Source: Megalobrama amblycephala
Lineage: Eukaryota; Chordata; Actinopteri; Cypriniformes; Xenocyprididae
Direction: 5' to 3'
DNA: 64,000 bases
NCBI RefSeq assembly: GCF_018812025.1
Contig: NC_063052.1
Location: forward strand, 17,505,414 to 17,569,413
Shown here piece after piece: positions 1 through 13,300 of the stretch; the first letter of the stretch is position 1, and every line of letters begins with the position of its first letter. Both the position numbers and the translations under genes were made by a program. The notes under the pieces were generated by a model that saw only the letters and a list, made by a program, of their open reading frames with translations, had not been told where the DNA came from and ran no database searches.

Positions 1-81
1 TAAAAGGAAAGTTTGTCAATACAAACTTGAATATTGACTTGACCAAGAAAGTTTTAAAAAAACTCAAAAGTTCTAAAGGCC

Positions 82-106
82 GGATGGATGGATGGATGGA
101 TGGATG
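82..106. repeat. (GGAT)n microsatellite
   Basis: About six tandem GGAT units. A second tract of the same unit lies at 1463-1484, followed by related GACA/GGAT units to about 1519. Confidence 0.9.
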
Positions 107-711
107 TCGATTCTTAAATCGATATGGATTCTTAAAACGAATCGAATTTTTGGTCTGTGCTGTTTTCAGTTGATGAATGAACAGAACATTTTAGCGTGCC
201 TCCCATCCAGTAAATCACAATAAGCTTTGTGCTTTGATACTTTTGATATGAAAAATCAATTTTATTACAAAATTCAGATAACACAGATCGGTGTTGTCGC
301 TTTAGATCAAGCAAAGTGTATGTGAACGGATCAACTATTACACTTTGCTACTAGTTACAGCACGAAATAAACATGAATGAACATCAGAAGGTATGTTGAA
401 AGATACAGTACAACTTACCGAAATCCATATATCTCATGTAATCACTCAATCAGTGTTTCATCCACGGAAAGATGTCAATAAAAACGCTTTTGAACCGCAT
501 ACCATGTAATGTTACATTTACCTTAGAAAAGCCATTCGGTGACCATAAACTCAATAGTCAGATAGAAAAATAACTCTAGAGAGGAGCATTTTGCTAAATG
601 TATGCACCATATTGCATATTTATTATTTTTTTATTTTATCCGAGCCAAGGCAAATACCCAAAATCTAATGACATTGGTCATAATAAAAGAGTAAAAAAGT
701 AAAATAACAAA

Positions 712-915
712 CTTCCGGCGCAACAGCCATACACATTCGATGTACGTCCAAAAAGTGTTAACTTCTACGACGTAGTACACAATGCCATGACGTTCTACAC
801 TACGCCATGACGTACTATGCTATAACACGTAGTATGTCATGGCATTGTGTACTACGTCGCAGAAGTTAACGCTTTTTGGACGTACGTCGAATGCGTATGG
901 CTGTCGCTCCGGAAG
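712..915. mobile_element. Palindromic MITE-like inverted repeat (~204 bp)
   Basis: The left arm begins CTTCCGGCGCAACAGCCATA and the right arm ends as its near-perfect reverse complement (TATGGCTGTCGCTCCGGAAG). Complementarity runs for roughly 80 bp per arm with few mismatches. The centre contains repeated CATGACGT units. No coding capacity and no clear target-site duplication are visible. The superfamily is not identified. Confidence 0.75.
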
Positions 916-1865
916 CTCATATTTTATTTTATAAAGTTTTAAATAAGGATATTTGTCTGACACAAACGCATCGATTCGCTTCAGAAGGCCTTTATTAACC
1001 CCCTGGAGTCATATGGATTCCTTTTTTTTTTTTTTTTTATGGATGGGTGAATTTCTTTTTTTTTTTGTCTTCAAAATTTGGGCTGCCATTTACAACCATT
1101 ATAAATCTTGGAGGAAGAAGGATATTTTTAAATATATCTCTGATTGTGTTTTTCTGAAAGAAGATAGAAGATGGAGGTGATAAGTCAGTCAAGTTTTTAT
1201 GACAGCCACCATTTAAATGTTTATATTTAAAAAAAAAGTTTAAAAAAGAGTAGAAATATAATTAGGCATTATGAAGTTTTATTTATAATATTATTGTGAC
1301 ATGATAAACGCATCGATCTTTTAGATTTTGGGTCTTTGCCTCAGCTCGGACAGACGACTTCTCGTGACAGTTTTAATTTTATTCTTCAGATAGCCTTCAG
1401 ATTTTTCCGCCACTGCTAAAAAAATTCAGTCAATGATGGAATTTTTTTGGTTAACGGGACTTCGGATGGATGGATGGATGGATGCAGATGTGTATATGCA
1501 GACAGACAGATGGATGGATTAGATAGAAAAATCAAGTCCCACCCTACCATTTCCTGTTTCACTATGAAGAACATAAGATTATGGAAGTAAAATGTGTTCT
1601 GAACATCATTTCAGGTTGACATTTTTTCACCAGCAAGTACAACTCATATTTTCCTCAACATGTAAAAATTTTGTCTCCGTTTTTTCTTATTGCTCATGCA
1701 TTAAAGACTCCCTAGAGCTGTAGTTTAGGTATGGTCTGTAAAGTCTGTAAATGAATAAAATGAGGTGCTGTGGAGCTCTAAGTGGAAACAGAGCTCAATA
1801 ACAAAAGTCCAAGTTCAAGAGCAGCTACTCAAACAGAAGTTGTGGAAAGTGTGTTAAAGGTAAAA

Positions 1866-1915
<50 letters not shown>

Positions 1916-1923
1916 GAGAGAGA
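1866..1923. repeat. Compound (GT)n(GA)n microsatellite
   Basis: A GT run followed directly by a GA run, with small interruptions near the end. Confidence 0.95.
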
Positions 1924-2370
1924 GGTTCAGTCTAGAGCGGGAAGTCAATAGTCTGAGTCTGTAAGTCTGGTTAATGAATACCGCCCCCTCAGGGTGATCC
2001 CTTCATGTAAACACTTCATCACACTAGCAGTGAGAGACTGCATAGCTCCCAGGGGCACGGCCACTCACCGCCCATGACTTTAAAGCCTATCAATATCTCC
2101 CATCCTCAGGTAAAAGCACACACACAAACAAACTTGGCAGTCTCGATGCAAACTGACAAGAACCTGTATTGGTTTGTTCCCGTCAGATTTATTCCTGTGT
2201 GTCTGGCCTTTCTTCTTTTCTACTCTTTAGAAGCTCATTTTGGGGTATTACCATAGTTGATAGTCTAGTTAGAGAGAGAGAGGACTAATGAGGATTACAT
2301 TAGTTAATGCTGACTGCAGCTACTCTAATCACTCCTAATCAATACTGTTGCCTATTCATGTGTAGTACTT

Positions 2371-2372
<2 letters not shown>

Positions 2373-2414
<42 letters not shown>
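2373..2414. repeat. (GT)n microsatellite
   Basis: About 21 uninterrupted GT units. Confidence 0.97.
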
Positions 2415-2416
<2 letters not shown>

Positions 2417-2799
2417 ATTCAGCTATACTTTTGGGACAAAGTTGTCTCAGGAAGTTAGTTAAATTTGACAAAACCTCCCTTTGTAGGTTTTTTGAGAACC
2501 CCAAAGCAATGATTTTTTTTATTCTAAAAACAACAACAACAACAAAAACAGACTTTTAGGGGTATGGGTTTGTTGTGGATGAACCTTGTGGTTAGAGGTG
2601 ATGAGGTAACCAGGACAACAGGAAGTCAGTTTGATGCAGGATTTTATTTTCCAAAAAAAAAAAGTAGAAAAAATAAATCCCACGATGCAGAAAATAAATA
2701 GTGCTACAACCCAAAAATAAACCAAAAAAAAAAAAAAAAAATTATACAAAACACGTTCACCAAACAGACTAAAAGTTGCGGTACTCCGACCACACTCAC

Positions 2800-3511
2800 T
2801 CACAGTCGCCGGCGCTGCTTCCGCTTTTCCGGTCATGAGTATGAGGTAATGCAGCTCTGTTTATCATATTAGATACATTTGAGTGTGTTGAAAATTCTGT
2901 TATAACGTTACTCTGTGCATTCGCTCGGTGGCTGATGTGAGACACTTATTGCACACTGCAGTAAGATAGATCGATTTTTGAATATCATGTTAAATGCTGG
3001 ATGGCTTGTGTTGATAAATGGCATGCAATTCATTTTAAAACATTTTGTCTGATTGAGAAAATTCTGTATTAATGTTACTAAAAATAAAGCTGCATCTGAT
3101 TATGCTATGTTAGCTACTTGACAAAATAGTGTTTTTCTCTGAGGCATGGTAAAGCATGGTACTCGCAAAAAATCAAGAAAATTAGATTTAAACAATAAGA
3201 CTAAACGTGTTCAGCTATATAACAACAATTAGTTTTCTGTCTATAAATATATCAAAACAGGTGTCCCCTTGTCTGTTTAAACGTGTAATATATTAAAGCG
3301 TCTTTGGTGTTCCATGGTTTCTACAAAATAAAACTGGAAACCGAGGCAGACCGAGGGTTAACGCGGGTATGACGCAATTGACAGGCGACTCCTCACACGT
3401 CCCGGAGTCTTGATTAAAATTGCAATTTTCTCACGATTTACAAATAGTTGGAAACACACTGGCCTAGTGGTTTTTGGATATTTTACTGCAAAAATCGTAC
3501 ATATTGCACCT
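2800..3511 (+). mobile_element. TTAA-type element, family A, 5'-truncated copy
   Basis: This matches the full family A copy at 60075-61099 from its CAGTCGCCGGCGCTGCTTCC segment to the end, which reads ATTGCACCT and is followed by TTAA at 3512-3515. The left third is missing; the upstream sequence is unrelated and begins near 2800. A third, reverse-oriented copy lies at about 50991-52356. There is no open reading frame of note. The superfamily is not assigned; TTAA flanks are known for piggyBac and Kolobok elements. Confidence 0.75.
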
Positions 3512-5404
3512 TTAAGTGCTATAATGTTAATAATACACCAAGCTATTTGAAGTCCCAAAACCATAAATACGACCGTATTTTACAATAAAATTACTAATAT
3601 AATGCAGTGTTAAACCATTTGCTGTAAGATAACTTACAGTTAACCAAATTGTGTTTATTAAAAAAAAACATCTGTACAAATTACAAACTTTTTACAGTGC
3701 ACAATATAAAATGAAATATATTATGAACTGTAGACAGCATCAAATTTACATCCTGTAATGCCTGAATCATTATTTTTTACATCCAGTTTACTCTAAATTT
3801 AACATCATTTTATTCCTTGTTGTATTATAATCAGTATAACGTAATATAAAAACATAAGCAGTCAATGGAAGGTTCTCACTGTGTATCTGTACAAGTCTGT
3901 GTTTTTGTAGAAGTGATCCTGCTGCGAGGAAGTTATCCTGCTTAAGTTAGTTTAATTTTTCTTATTCCCATCTTATATTGTCCAAATACATAGTGCAGTA
4001 AATCCAAAGTTCCTGCCTGCTTCCACGAATATAAGGCACATTTACTTGGCTAGACTTGGTCTAACTGTGATGCTGATCTCTGCTGATGTGATGGCTGACG
4101 GCAGTGTGATTTAGACTTCCACCTGAGCAATCACAGGTGTTGTGACGGAGCCAGACTGATGTGTCTGTGTTTCAGCTGTAAGAAGCTTGGCCTCCAGCAA
4201 GAGACGCTATGAGTCATCTCTAACACTGACAAGCATTGAATAGAGTCGTCTGTGGCATGAGGTGATATTGTAAGGAAGGTTCATTAGTTTTGGGTAACTA
4301 AAAAATGATTTATATATACTATTATAGTTTTTTGATTAATATTTAAATTAGCTTATATTTTTATATTTTCAGTTTTCATTTTAATTTTAGTTTTTTTATA
4401 TTTTAATTTTTCTATTAAATATTATTTTTTATATTAATATGTTAATTTTAATATTTTAATAACAAATTGTTATTTGAGATAGTTGTCAGAGCAACTATTT
4501 TTTAAGTTTCATCTAATATTTTTATTTATATTTTATTATTATTTCAATTATTCCTTGTTTTTAATTAGCAATAATAACACTGTTATTATACATCATCATA
4601 GTATTTCTTGTACTTCCTGTATACTGATTTAAATATTTAAAAATTTTATTTACATATTAAAAATGACTATTACAGAAATGATTCACTATTGAAAATAATG
4701 GGGAATTAAAAGATGACTACACAATTACTAATCATTGGCATGTAATTGTTTGTGCTATGGATGTTAATAATGATACCATAAATCATGTGTCTAAAATAAG
4801 TCTTATCAGAGTTATTTTTATCTAACTGACAGAGTCGTGCTAAACAGTATAAAGTGTAAGTGTTTTAAGACTCATAGTTATAACATTGAAATGGCACCCC
4901 AGTAACATTTCTTTTTTTAAAACAATTCAGAGCTTGTCATAAACTCTTCTTATCTGTCTGACCTTACTGTGACCGGCTCGCACGGGGAAAGCTCGTCTCA
5001 CCACAGATTGTCTTATCGTTGTAAATATCCTCACAGCCACGCACTCACACATATCTGTTACCGCAACTCGGCCTGGAACACTTCAAACCATCACACCGTC
5101 AGTGAGAGGTCACAGGGGAAAGTAGGACACAAACACAGGTCATGCTTCCCACATTTAATGCAGTGGTGCCATGAACCCAGATGCCACCAGAGGGCGCTAA
5201 AGCAAAACCTGCATCTCTTTCAAGTTCAGTCATAACAAGGCCAATTTTAGCACTCATGTCTGACAAACAGTTCTTAAAAATGACAACAGTTAAATGGTGT
5301 AAACGTTTCATCTTTGTAAACACGACTGAATTAAGCGGCATGTCCTTTGTTTTTGAGACATAAACATTTCTTTGTTTTGTCTATTCGCACAGCTAGTTGC
5401 CTAA

Positions 5405-5642
5405 CCCCCAGTTTCACAGACAAGGCTTAAGCTAGTCCTAAACTAAAATGCATGTTTGAGCTGTTTTAACTGAATGTAACTTGCACTGACATATCTTAAA
5501 ATATGCCAGCGCCATTGTTTTGCATCAAGATGCACACCATAATGTTTTTTTTCTTGTGAACATTTATAAAAGCTACTTAAATGCCCTAATTGAACTAAGG
5601 CCTAATCCTGGTTTAGGCTAAGCCCTGTCTGTGAAACTGGGC
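5405..5642. mobile_element. Short inverted-repeat element (~238 bp)
   Basis: The ends CCCAGTTTCACAGACAAGGC and GTCTGTGAAACTGGG are inverted repeats, with further complementarity inward (GGCTTAAGCTAGTCCTAA against TTTAGGCTAAGCC). This is a non-coding MITE. No target duplication was resolved. Confidence 0.75.
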
Positions 5643-5936
5643 CTATGTGTTCTTTTACTTTATTTAGAGTTAGAACATTGGCCAGAATGTCACAAAACAT
5701 GTCCAGGTGACATTTCACATGAAAGTCAATAAGAAGAGGATGAAAAGATTTTCTACCTTCAAAAAATGTCTACACATTTGTCTTTGAAATTTTTGTATTG
5801 CCCATTATTCTCAATAGCGATTATCATTACTGTATAGTAATTTTTGACTGACACAATAAAATAAAAAGTAATAAAATTGTTAAACATTTAAATCAATATG
5901 TAGGCGGTATATGAAATACTATGATATATATAAATA

Positions 5937-6017
5937 CCAGTGTTGTTATTGTTAACTGAAACTAAAAATATTACAAATCTTTTTGTTATTTGAAATAAAA
6001 TACTAAAATAACACTGG
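5937..6017. mobile_element. Very short inverted-repeat element (81 bp)
   Basis: The ends CCAGTGTTGTTATT and AATAACACTGG are near-perfect inverted repeats around an AT-rich core containing AACTGAAACTAAAA. It resembles a deletion product of a larger element; similar motifs appear degenerately near 4270-4580 and 11780-11912. Confidence 0.55.
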
Positions 6018-6774
6018 TGATAATGAGAATTTGGGTGGAGTACCCGAATGCTTAAACTGCCATAAATATGTAACAAAAATTAATTAAAAATGAATGTTTT
6101 TAAAACTGGCTTCATTTTCTCTAAAAGAAAACAGAGATTCATATTTCTTCATTCACCAATTAAGAGTTACACATACAGTGGCTCAAAAATATGAATATTA
6201 AAAATACCAGGCAAATGCATACATTTTAAACTAAGATTTTTAAAGCAAAATATATATGTAAAAAAAGAAAAGTATAAAATGATTAAACAAATGTTGATAC
6301 AATGTTTAGAATTAAAGTCAGCATGAAATGGAAGTTGCAGTAGTCTTTTCTTTTCTTCCCTATTGTGACGTATATCAGAGTAAAATGTCTTATCGAAAAA
6401 AAAGGAGGATGGGACTTGATTTTGTCCATCAGGAATCGATTGGATTGTTGGACGGTTGTGGTTTGCTATTGCTGTAATTTTATGTGAGCAACAGGTTGTC
6501 CCACCCTTCCATCAAAAAACACGTCATCAGAGAAGACAAGAGATGTCGCTGCAAGAGGGAGGGGAAATTATTTGGATTAAAGATTATGAGGACACATTAA
6601 TTAAAAAAATGTGCATGGATAAATCAAATATGTGCATACAGTGACCAAAAACATCATGAATTTTAAATATCAAGGCAAGTGGCATTTTCAAGCAAAATAT
6701 TTAACAAAAAAAGTATGAAATGATAAAAAAAAATATATATATATATATAATTAAATATAATTTTTGTAGGTTAA

Positions 6775-7222
6775 AGGATTAGTTCACCCAAAACTGAAAA
6801 TTCCGTCATTAATTACTCACCCTCATGTCGTTCCACACCCGTAAGACTTTCGTTAATCTTTGGAACACAAATTAAGATATTTTTGATAAAATCTGATGGC
6901 TCAGTGAGGCCTCTATTACCAGCAAGATAATTAAAATTCGAAGCTTCATGAAGCAGTGTTTTGAAATCACCCATCACTAGATATTGTTGAAAAAAGTCGT
7001 TATTTTGTTTTTTTTGGTGCACAAAAAGCTTTCTTGTCGCTTCATAACATTAAGATTGAACCACTGTAGTCACATGAACTGTTTTAAATATGTCTTTAGT
7101 AGCTTTCTGGGCATCTGAAAGTGTAAATTATCTTGCTGTCAATGTAGGCCTCACTGAGCCATTGGATTTTATCAAAAATATCTTAATTTGTGTTCCAAAG
7201 ATGAACAAAGGTCTTACTTACC
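6775..7222 (+). mobile_element. TTAA-type foldback element, family D, right end lost
   Basis: It begins after TTAA with AGGATTAGTTCACCC and continues with the characteristic ATTACTCACCCTCATG segment. Past the centre it folds back on itself: ACACAAATTAAGATATTTTT on the left is matched by AAAAATATCTTAATTTGTGT on the right. The right terminal ~60 bp, including GGGTGAACTAACCCTTTAA, is absent. Other copies are at 29407, 41438, 42318, 57724, 58238 and 62415. Confidence 0.8.
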
Positions 7223-7630
7223 TCACAAATCCACTAAAAAGCACAGCGACTTCAGTGATGTGATAAGTTGTTATAAAAGCTCTAGAATCATGTTTACAGA
7301 TGACAATTGGTTTAATATTTTGTAATGTAATTCCATTAATTAAGTGTGACTTGAGTGCCCAAATACTTTGGGGGGTGGGGGGTTACTTCACTTTTGCCCA
7401 CTCAGCCGGACATTCCCCACACCAAAACCACCCCGGATATTTATAGACCGCAGACAGTTTGGGAAAGAAGGGGGGTGTCTGACACATCTGCTGAATATCT
7501 GCTAGACTGTGGGGTCAGCCCAAGGTTAAAGCCTCTTCAATGCCTGCCTTGATTGGTCGTGGCTGCCACTAATGAGTGTGTGTGTGTAATTCTAACCGTC
7601 CCTACACACACAGTCCCATTGAGGGTAGAG

Positions 7631-7634
<4 letters not shown>

Positions 7635-7667
<33 letters not shown>
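7635..7667. repeat. (CT)n microsatellite near the ldlrad4 leader
   Basis: About 16 CT units, some 350 bp upstream of the ldlrad4 start codon. GA/CT tracts near vertebrate promoters can be regulatory, but here this is only positional inference. Confidence 0.95.
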
Positions 7668-7671
<4 letters not shown>

Positions 7672-7689
7672 CCGCCATTGTCAGCGCCA

Positions 7690-8014
7690 GTCTCCCCTCC
7701 CACCGCTCCTGTCTGTCTGTCTGGAGCTGCTCCCCTCTCGGAGGAGGGAGGCGCAGGAGGAGGTGGGCTGTGAGCCTGAGACCGTCACAGAAAGCCATTC
7801 TTCTGAATGAAAGCGAGAGGAAAAGACCGTCAAGATGCGGGGAACGTATTTACCGTAGTCTAGAAGCAGAAAATGCGTCGGAGAGTCGTGAGAATGGCAT
7901 GAGACGCGCGTGTACCGAGACCGCAGGCTGCTGCTGTGGAAGTGTTCCTCAGTTCATGTGAGGGCCGCGGCCGGCGGCTCTCTTCCCCCCGTCCCGTCAC
8001 TTCCCCGAGCCCCC
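7690..8014 (+). promoter_or_regulatory. Probable ldlrad4 promoter-proximal region and 5' leader with upstream ORFs
   Basis: GC and CpG content rises sharply compared with the flanking AT-rich DNA, as expected around a vertebrate first exon. Several short upstream reading frames precede the start at 8015: 7807-7863 (18 codons plus stop), 7873-7902 with an internal ATG at 7894, and 7899-7961 (20 codons plus stop). None is in frame with the main ORF as an extension. No TATA box or initiation site could be placed, so it is unproven which uORFs lie within the mRNA. Confidence 0.5.
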
Positions 8015-8132
8015 ATGCGAAACATCACGGTCCCGGACAGCAGCTCCAGCAACAACAACAACAACGCCGCCAACTCCAATGACACATGCTCCTGCAACTG
8101 CACCCTATCCCAGCCACAGGGAATGGATATAT
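8015..8132 (+). CDS. ldlrad4: ldlrad4 coding exon 1
   Basis: Encodes residues 1-39 plus the first base of codon 40, ending at a strong donor (GTAAGT at 8133). It has four consecutive Ser and five Asn codons and a CSCNC cluster. This alternative N-terminus replaces the LDL-A-containing N-terminus of long isoforms. Confidence 0.88.
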
Positions 8133-10324
8133 GTAAGTAGGGCGGGTTTTTCTGAGCCGTTTTCGAATGCGGAGAGAACGCAGACTGTTACATTAGATCA
8201 ATTTTCGAACGTGTACCGAATGAAAACAGAATATTCTTAACCTACCACACTCGACTCTACCTGGTGGCAATGTAACAGTTTTAGATTCAATCATTTAATT
8301 CGGTCTGCATTTGAAAATGTATCAAATGTAACTGTGGCAGTTCCGAATCCGTTATTATGGCAGCAAGCTGTGCAAATATGTCAAACGCGAACGTATTAAA
8401 GATTTATCTGAGTGTAAATGTCATTCTCAGGTCGAATTATTATAGTATTTGACCGTTATTTTTCACTATCTGACTTGTACACCCATCGAATTTGGCTGTG
8501 GCGTATTAAACTATTCGTTCAGCCCCCCAAAAATGCGCTGTGTTTGTCAAAAACGACTTTTGATAAGACCATGTTGTATTTTAAACAGCTTGACCAATTA
8601 AATATAATAATACAATTGAGTGTTCCTGATGACTCGGGCGTCTGGGAGTGTTTGGAACTGGAACACAACTCGATGCATCAGTTGTATATTGCTGGTATTG
8701 CTGTGGGGGCTGCGCACAATATGGCAAGCCGTTTAACATTTATCCCTGAAAAAAACTAACTACTAGTCTCTGTTTATGTTATGAGTGCTTATTTCTTAAT
8801 TACGAGTAGATAATGCAATCGTGATTAGTATATATTTTCAATTTGTCACTAGTACTTATTAGAGAGCTACTAGCACAGGTTTATGAGAAAATTGTTACTA
8901 GTAGCTTTTCTTATCTCGTTAGTTACAGTTGCTTTTTTAGTTATGTCAGGTGTTCTTTCACTTAAGGAAAACTGAAATAGATACTAGTAACTATTTTAGT
9001 AGATACTGCGTGCTATTGGAATAAGTATTAGTATATAATGATAGTTACTACTAGTAAAACTGGAAAAAAGTAACTTGGTAATATCTAAAAATAATTTTAT
9101 GCACAAACGTTAAACTAGCTTGCCATAGTGCACACATTCTTTAACTCTATCCCTTCTGTTGGGTTCCCAGACAAACACACCTCTAGTTGTCCATATGTGC
9201 TTATTCTCACCATTAATGTACTATTTAATCACATTTTCTATTAGCATTTATGCTATACTTGAGAACTGCATGTACTTAATGTGGAACCTCTTGTAATTGC
9301 CTCTTGTTGTTTTTACTATAACATCATGGAAGCTGTAGGGTAAAATTTTGCCGAACATCTTAAAACTGTGTGTTCATCCGCTGGCGTTATTGCTGGGAAT
9401 TGGTTCACTGCGGTCTGAAGCGGGCAGTCAGTCAGTCAACCCTTCCCCCACTTCAGTCCAGACTGGCTGAGACTCTGGGCTGTCTGAATCCACAGAGGAC
9501 AAAAGGGCCTGTCATAATCAGTACTCGCACTAGCTATTTCTGCCGCAAATGGGATGAATTATTAAAAGTAAACCTTCAAATGAAAGAATCATCCCTCTTC
9601 TCAAAGCCCTCTGGTAGACGACACTGATGTCTTGCCCCAGAAACTTTTCATTTGCTCATGAACTTGAATTGATTTCTGTTCTGTAAGATGTATGATGCAT
9701 ATGTAGTGTCCCTCAGCTAGTGAGGACTACATTAGAAAGAACCAGGAAAAAAGAGAAAAATGTTGTATTTTGAAAGTCTTTGTATTTTTTGAAGTCTAAG
9801 GGCAATTTAATTTTGTATATGGGTGAATTTCATGGAAACGACTAATACAATAGCTAAGGGGGTGATTGCAAATTTGATATCTTATTCTCTTCTTTCCAAA
9901 GCAATCAGTCTCTCAATATTTTTTTTTTCTTCTTGTGAATTGAAGCAAATGGAAATGCAAAAATTTCTTAAGGTCATAACAATAAAATAACAAAATGTAG
10001 TACAATGACTGTTTAAAATCAGCATAAATTATAGGCAGTTTTTTTGCATTAAGACAATAAAACAATTTGCTTAATTGTGATGAAAATGTCACAATGCATA
10101 ATAATAATAATAATAATATAAAAAAGAAATATGAAAATAAATTTATAAAATATACTTTATTTTACTTTTGATTTTGAGATGAAATATGACCTGTACTCAT
10201 TCTTGACAGTTTTCAGTGGATGCAATTCTTTTTATTAATTTGCCTACTCATGCTTGCTAAATGGTCTTGGCACAAATTGTGTGAATGGTATTCCTTCTTG
10301 TTCTTCATTGATAAGGCATACTAT

Positions 10325-10397
<73 letters not shown>

Positions 10398-13300
10398 CAT
10401 ACATACATATGTGTGAGTGCATTGGTGGTTTCCGTGTCTGTGCTGTGGTGTTTGGGACGGGCCGTGCAGACAGTGGAATGCTTGGTGACTTGGCGCTTAG
10501 ATTCTACTGCAGTATTGGCTGCATTCAGGGCCGGCGATCCTGTGAGGCTGGAAAACTGGGGGAGCCAGTGACACAGCAGACACACAAAATCACAGAAAGG
10601 ACACACCTTTCAGGTCTCAGCATGCAAAACTTGCCAGTATAATCAGTGTCGTATTAGCCTTAACGTTTAGCCAAGTGGATTAGATTGCATTTTCATGCAT
10701 GTGTGTACGTTATTGGATTCTAGGAGTTTCTTCCCTGTTGTCTTTTCCAGGTCTGGCCCCATATTAGCTGTTGTTCTGTCTGCTGTTTTAGGCACAGTCT
10801 ACATCTGAGGTTTTGCGAGCTAAAGGCTGCTTATCTTATCTGACAAAGGCCTTACACCATACGGCTATTTCAAATGAAAACAGAGCCCAGCTATTAATAG
10901 ACCGCTGTGTATAACAGCACTGTTGCATAGCTAGTCGTGCTGCATGGAAAAAAGAAATGCACGATCATTGCGTCTTTCTTCCTAGCTGTCTTGCTCTAAC
11001 TCACAAATGGCTGCACACACAGGGATAGTGTAGTCCATTTCCAGTGGGGCAGTGGCCAAAGTCAAGCTCCAGAATGGAGAAACAGGATATTGGACTGGCA
11101 TTCGGATCACTAGTGCGCTGCAGCTCGTATGTAATGAATACGCAAGGGACAAAAACACCATCCTCGTCAATATCTGATCTCTGCATCAATTTGGCACCTT
11201 TTTTATTTTCCACTGGCGGGCCGAAGCTTGGCCCAGACTAGAGGGTGAGGCCTGAGACGGGACACAAGAGTCGAGTGTTTATTGTCAGAGGCCAGAGGTT
11301 CTGTCTGTGTTGTTAACTATTTATTACAGATGCTGCCGTTAGAAATATGGTAGTAAAAGTTTAGTGTGAGAGTTTGTTTGTTTTGTTTTGTTTTTTCAGC
11401 TTAATTTAACGTTTTAAAATGTAATTTAAGTTAATACAGTCAGTTTATGTTCATAAGGTTATATCTTGGGATTGAAACATTGAGTTTTTAGTTCATGTCT
11501 TATGGTAATAGTCTAAGACATGCTTTTTTTATAATGTCTAGTTTTAGTCGACTAAATAGCATAAGATTTAAATCTACTAAATATACAGTAAATTTAGTTG
11601 ACTAAAATCTAATGGGTTTACTTAAATTGCAATACATCAATTAAGCATTTTTCCAACAATACACAGATCCAATACACTGATACACATCCAATATTCTCCC
11701 AACTATTACTTTAGCTGTTACTTGAATACTCGCCAAAAAACATTTTTATTATTTCTGCTTTCATTGCAATTTTATTTAATATTTCTGTTTTAGTTATCAT
11801 AGTACATCAGCATAAGCTATATATATTATATAATTTCAGTTAACATTTATTTTATTTCAAGTAATGAATCATTTTTTTTATGATTTTAGGTTTAACTATA
11901 ATAACCCTGATACTAGTAAAATCTATATATTATATAATGTTTTTGAAATAATGTTCTTAGTCTTTCCTTCCTGTGACGGGGCATCCCAGACAGAAGCTAC
12001 AGTAGTTTACTGTGAATTAAATGGAAATTAAATTAAATGAAACAGAGTTTGTGTAACCAAAATATCAGTAATGACCAGGAAAAAACGTAATAGGCTATAA
12101 TGCGTGACTGTTAATTATAAACAAGCTAGAAAAACCACTGTGACTCTTATTTTGAAATGTCTGCAGTCTGCACTGTTCTATTGCAGGCTGCTCATTCAAG
12201 TTCAGATGACGAAGATAAAATATGCATTCTTACAACTGTCTAAAACATATTACCATATAAACAACGTAAGGTAAACATTGTCATAATTCATCAACATTAG
12301 CACTCTCGTGGCATAAATGTGCACTATTCATTGATTGCGAACTGCTCTGACATCAGTTCTGACTGGATCTCTTCCCAAATCGTCCCTCCCTAAGATTTTC
12401 TTCTCGTTTTTATTTATTGACGAAAATGAGAGTAGATTGTTGTCATCTCGTTTTCGTCAGTGAAAACATTTCTAAATAAAAAAATTAACACTGTAATGGA
12501 TCTCTGTAAAAAATCGAACCGTACCATTCTCCACCCATGGTTCGGCACACACTTGCACTGCAGTTAATTTCAAATCTGACGAGGCATCTATAATAACGCA
12601 TAAAACAGTCAGAGTTCCGCTTATGTATGTTTCTGTCGATGGATACCCTTCAAATCCATTTCATGTGAGAGTAGCGCTCCAATCAACTGTTAGTATGTAA
12701 ATCTATTACTGACTTCACAGTTCCTCAAGTGTACCGAATAGCATACACAGAAAGCCGCATCTCAGAGAGCGTGTGAATACTAAATTGAGTTCTTTTTCAA
12801 GTCTTCTTGCACTTGAACAAAAAATTCACACAAAAATTGTCAAATGCCCATATTGGCGAATATCCTAGTAAACATAGTCAGTTATGTCTTAAGTGAACGT
12901 AAACAGTCGAGAAACAGCAGCGGTGACAGCAGCCTAATATTTTTGCTGCTGTCTGTGTTTTTAATATCAGTCAAACAACAAAAGACAATCACACACTGCT
13001 CTTGACTGAATAGCTTTTGTAATTTTAACTTTATTTTTATTAATTTTTGATTAATTTATACATTGAAGATTATATGCAGTGTTATTTTATATTTGATTAA
13101 TTTCTGCACCTGAAAACTACTTAGACCTACCTGAAAAGCACTATTTATTTTATTTGTATCTTTGCTTTATTGCATTTACTGATTATTTGTTCACATTTGC
13201 TTTATTCTTACTTGACAGTAGTCCTTTTTTTTCCCTGAACATAGCACATACCGAACCGTACTGAAACCGTGACCCTAAAATCGTGATACAAACCGAACCG

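Larger units (their letters stand above)
1..7634. other. Gene-free upstream region of ldlrad4
   Basis: No coding exon could be supported here. I looked for the LDL-receptor class A exon that long LDLRAD4 isoforms carry and did not find its cysteine/acidic pattern on either strand. The stretch holds simple repeats, several inverted-repeat elements and a truncated TTAA-type element, all listed separately. The rest is AT-rich sequence without recognisable structure. It could be intergenic or an upstream intron of a longer ldlrad4 isoform. Confidence 0.5.

Noticed and set aside
8418..8759. 113-residue plus-strand frame after ldlrad4 exon 1
   Set aside because: No homology recognised, no acceptor or donor context, intronic.
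10220..10642. Open frames with long Ile-Tyr repeats
   Set aside because: Produced by the (AT)n microsatellite.
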